Source of the DNA: a virus
Strand: one strand, 5' to 3'
Length of the DNA: 24,496 bases
IMG/VR virus record: IMGVR_UViG_3300030389_001022
Span: 1 to 24,496 of that record
The notes below the pieces were generated by a model. That model worked only from the letters and a program-made list of their open reading frames with translations, made no database searches and was not told where the DNA came from. The translations under genes were made by a program, and so were the position numbers. The number at the start of each line of letters is the position of its first letter. Position 1 is the stretch's first letter. Below, piece by piece: positions 23,533-24,496 of this stretch.

Positions 23533-24036
23533 ATGGATTACCCAGAAATAAATTTACCAGATACAGATTATATTCTCGTACCACCTAAAACAATTTTTTA
23601 TCCACCTGTGGCAGAGGAACCTTATTTAGATCCAATTCTTTTACCTTCTCTGGAACAAGTTGAGTCGGGTCTGGGAGGTCAGGAATCTTCTTCTGAAGAA
23701 AAAACAACATCTGCAAAGGAGGAAGAGTTACAGCTAACACCAGAAACAATACCGCAGAACCAGCTAGTACCCAAAGAAACTTTATCAACTGAAGAACCTG
23801 TAGCTACGTTTAATATACCATTTTTTAATTATGATTTTCCAGTACCTGCCCCAGAGGTGATTGCATCGAGTATTATCGCAGCAGGTACTGCAAGCGTAGC
23901 GAGCGTAATAGGGGGCATTGCTATGCAATCTGTTTTAGATGTTATTAAGAAAACATTTAAGAAAATCTTTACTAAAATTCTTAAAAAAGAAGTCGCAAAT
24001 GTGAAAGAAAAGATAGATAATAATAAAGGTAGCTAG
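23533..24036 (+). CDS. Single-pass membrane protein with Pro/Glu-rich N-terminus
   Basis: A 167-residue protein. Residues 1-107 are acidic and proline-rich (DYPEINLPDTDYILVPP at the start). A hydrophobic Ala/Ile/Ser segment at about 109-133 (VIASSIIAAGTASVASVIGG) is a probable membrane span, followed by a basic amphipathic helix (KKTFKKIFTKILKK). Similar proteins with YPxIxLPD starts occur in marine cyanophages, without known function. A holin-like or membrane-anchoring role is possible but unproven: holins usually lack such a long disordered N-terminus. It converges with the gene on the opposite strand. Confidence 0.78.
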   Translation: MDYPEINLPDTDYILVPPKTIFYPPVAEEPYLDPILLPSLEQVESGLGGQESSSEEKTTSAKEEELQLTPETIPQNQLVPKETLSTEEPVATFNIPFFNYDFPVPAPEVIASSIIAAGTASVASVIGGIAMQSVLDVIKKTFKKIFTKILKKEVANVKEKIDNNKGS

Positions 24037-24075
24037 AGTACACATACACCCGTAATGTGGCGTCTAACTAGCTAC
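24029..24075. terminator. Convergent inverted repeat, possible bidirectional terminator
   Basis: GTAGCTAG (24029-24036) pairs with CTAGCTAC (24068-24075), and inside it CACAT (24041-24045) pairs with ATGTG (24055-24059). Both convergent genes end inside the stem arms (stop codons at 24034-24036 and 24072-24074). A T-rich stretch (TTTTT at 24081-24085) follows on the plus strand. A two-way terminator is the simplest reading. Confidence 0.5.
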
Positions 24076-24496
24076 TTAAATTTTTCTGCGTTGGCTTTTA
24101 CATAACTTCGTATATTAATTACATCGCTACAAATATATGCGAACTTAGACTTAGGATTTATCATGTAGCCTGATGCGTGAAGCTGTCCGCACTTCAAGAT
24201 ACGAACTAGCTGCTTATCATGCACTTGTTTGTCTAGTTCTTCTTTGGCTAAGTCTAGCTTTACTTTTGCTAATTCAGAACACGTTTCATTATTAGTTCCA
24301 AGTGGTATCATCCAACTTACCTGGACTCCCCATCCCTCATTAATGCTATATGTTTCTTCTCCCTGTGCATCATTACCTGTATAAAAAGGAGTTACAGCCA
24401 TAGTAGGTTGACTACAAATCAAGTTTCCAAACTGTAGCTTACCTGTCATTCCATTATTAACATTCATATTCTGGTTGATAATACTAGAATTACCAA
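24072..24496 (-). CDS. Partial conserved cyanophage-type protein, opposite strand, 5' end beyond window
   Basis: The only gene on the minus strand. From an internal ATG at 24467 it gives 131 residues, but the frame stays open to the window end (upstream residues GNSSIINQN), so the true start lies outside. The N-terminal Asn-rich part and the segment GWGVQVSWMIPLG look like a beta-rich region; the C-terminal part is a helix (LAKVKLDLAKEELDKQVHDK) with C107 and C127 nearby (numbered from 24467). I know similar proteins, ending in a cysteine-pair helix, from marine cyanophages, without function. Convergence with the upstream block suggests a transcription boundary. Confidence 0.7.
   Translation of the reverse strand, partial: GNSSIINQNMNVNNGMTGKLQFGNLICSQPTMAVTPFYTGNDAQGEETYSINEGWGVQVSWMIPLGTNNETCSELAKVKLDLAKEELDKQVHDKQLVRILKCGQLHASGYMINPKSKFAYICSDVINIRSYVKANAEKFK

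Noticed and set aside
23585-23788. Minus-strand 67-residue frame with hydrophobic start resembling a holin
   Set aside because: It lies fully inside the well-supported plus-strand membrane protein gene and mirrors its acidic codons.

Overview
The window is AT-rich and almost entirely coding. It carries the right-hand, virion-structure part of a T7-like (autographivirus-type) podovirus, most likely a marine phage infecting cyanobacteria or another picoplankton host. The gene order is that of T7 from gene 6 to gene 17: 5'-3' exonuclease, a gp7.3-like protein, portal, scaffold, major capsid, tail tubular A and B, internal virion proteins gp13- to gp16-like, and tail fibre. The fibre's low-complexity repeats, its S74 chaperone end, and several tiny basic proteins are of kinds I know from marine cyanophages and pelagiphages. 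The exact host is inference. RNA polymerase, most of the replication genes, terminases and a recognisable lysis cassette are not in the window.

Layout. 1-793: tail of an upstream gene, then the gp6-like exonuclease. 794-1175: about 380 bases without a gene but with four hairpins, one of them a possible pseudoknot, ending in a terminator and a possible promoter. 1176-4142: small conserved protein, gp7.3-like protein, portal, a 51-residue protein with a strong ribosome binding site, scaffold. 4142-5097: five small, mostly basic genes between scaffold and capsid, where T7 has none. 5197-6237: capsid gene and a textbook terminator, matching the position of T7 T-phi. 6241-6622: three tiny lysine-rich genes. 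6632-16830: tail tube and ejection proteins. 16833-22401: fibre, glycine-rich adhesin-like protein, and a 2-oxoglutarate/Fe(II) oxygenase. 22451-24036: a tail-assembly-like protein, a PrmA-like methyltransferase, a small cysteine protein and a single-pass membrane protein. 24072-24496: a gene on the opposite strand, cut by the window edge, converging on the others.

The genes form one rightward late transcription unit with very tight packing (ATGA, TAATG and similar junctions). It is interrupted by the 794-1175 region and the post-capsid terminator. The structural genes build head, tail tube, ejection core and fibres. The genes after the adhesin look like an accessory module: two probable modification enzymes next to fibre genes.

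The most unusual parts are the structured intergenic region, the cluster of tiny genes on both sides of the capsid gene, and the oxygenase plus methyltransferase pair downstream of the glycine-rich adhesin. No clearly new defence or mobile system is visible.
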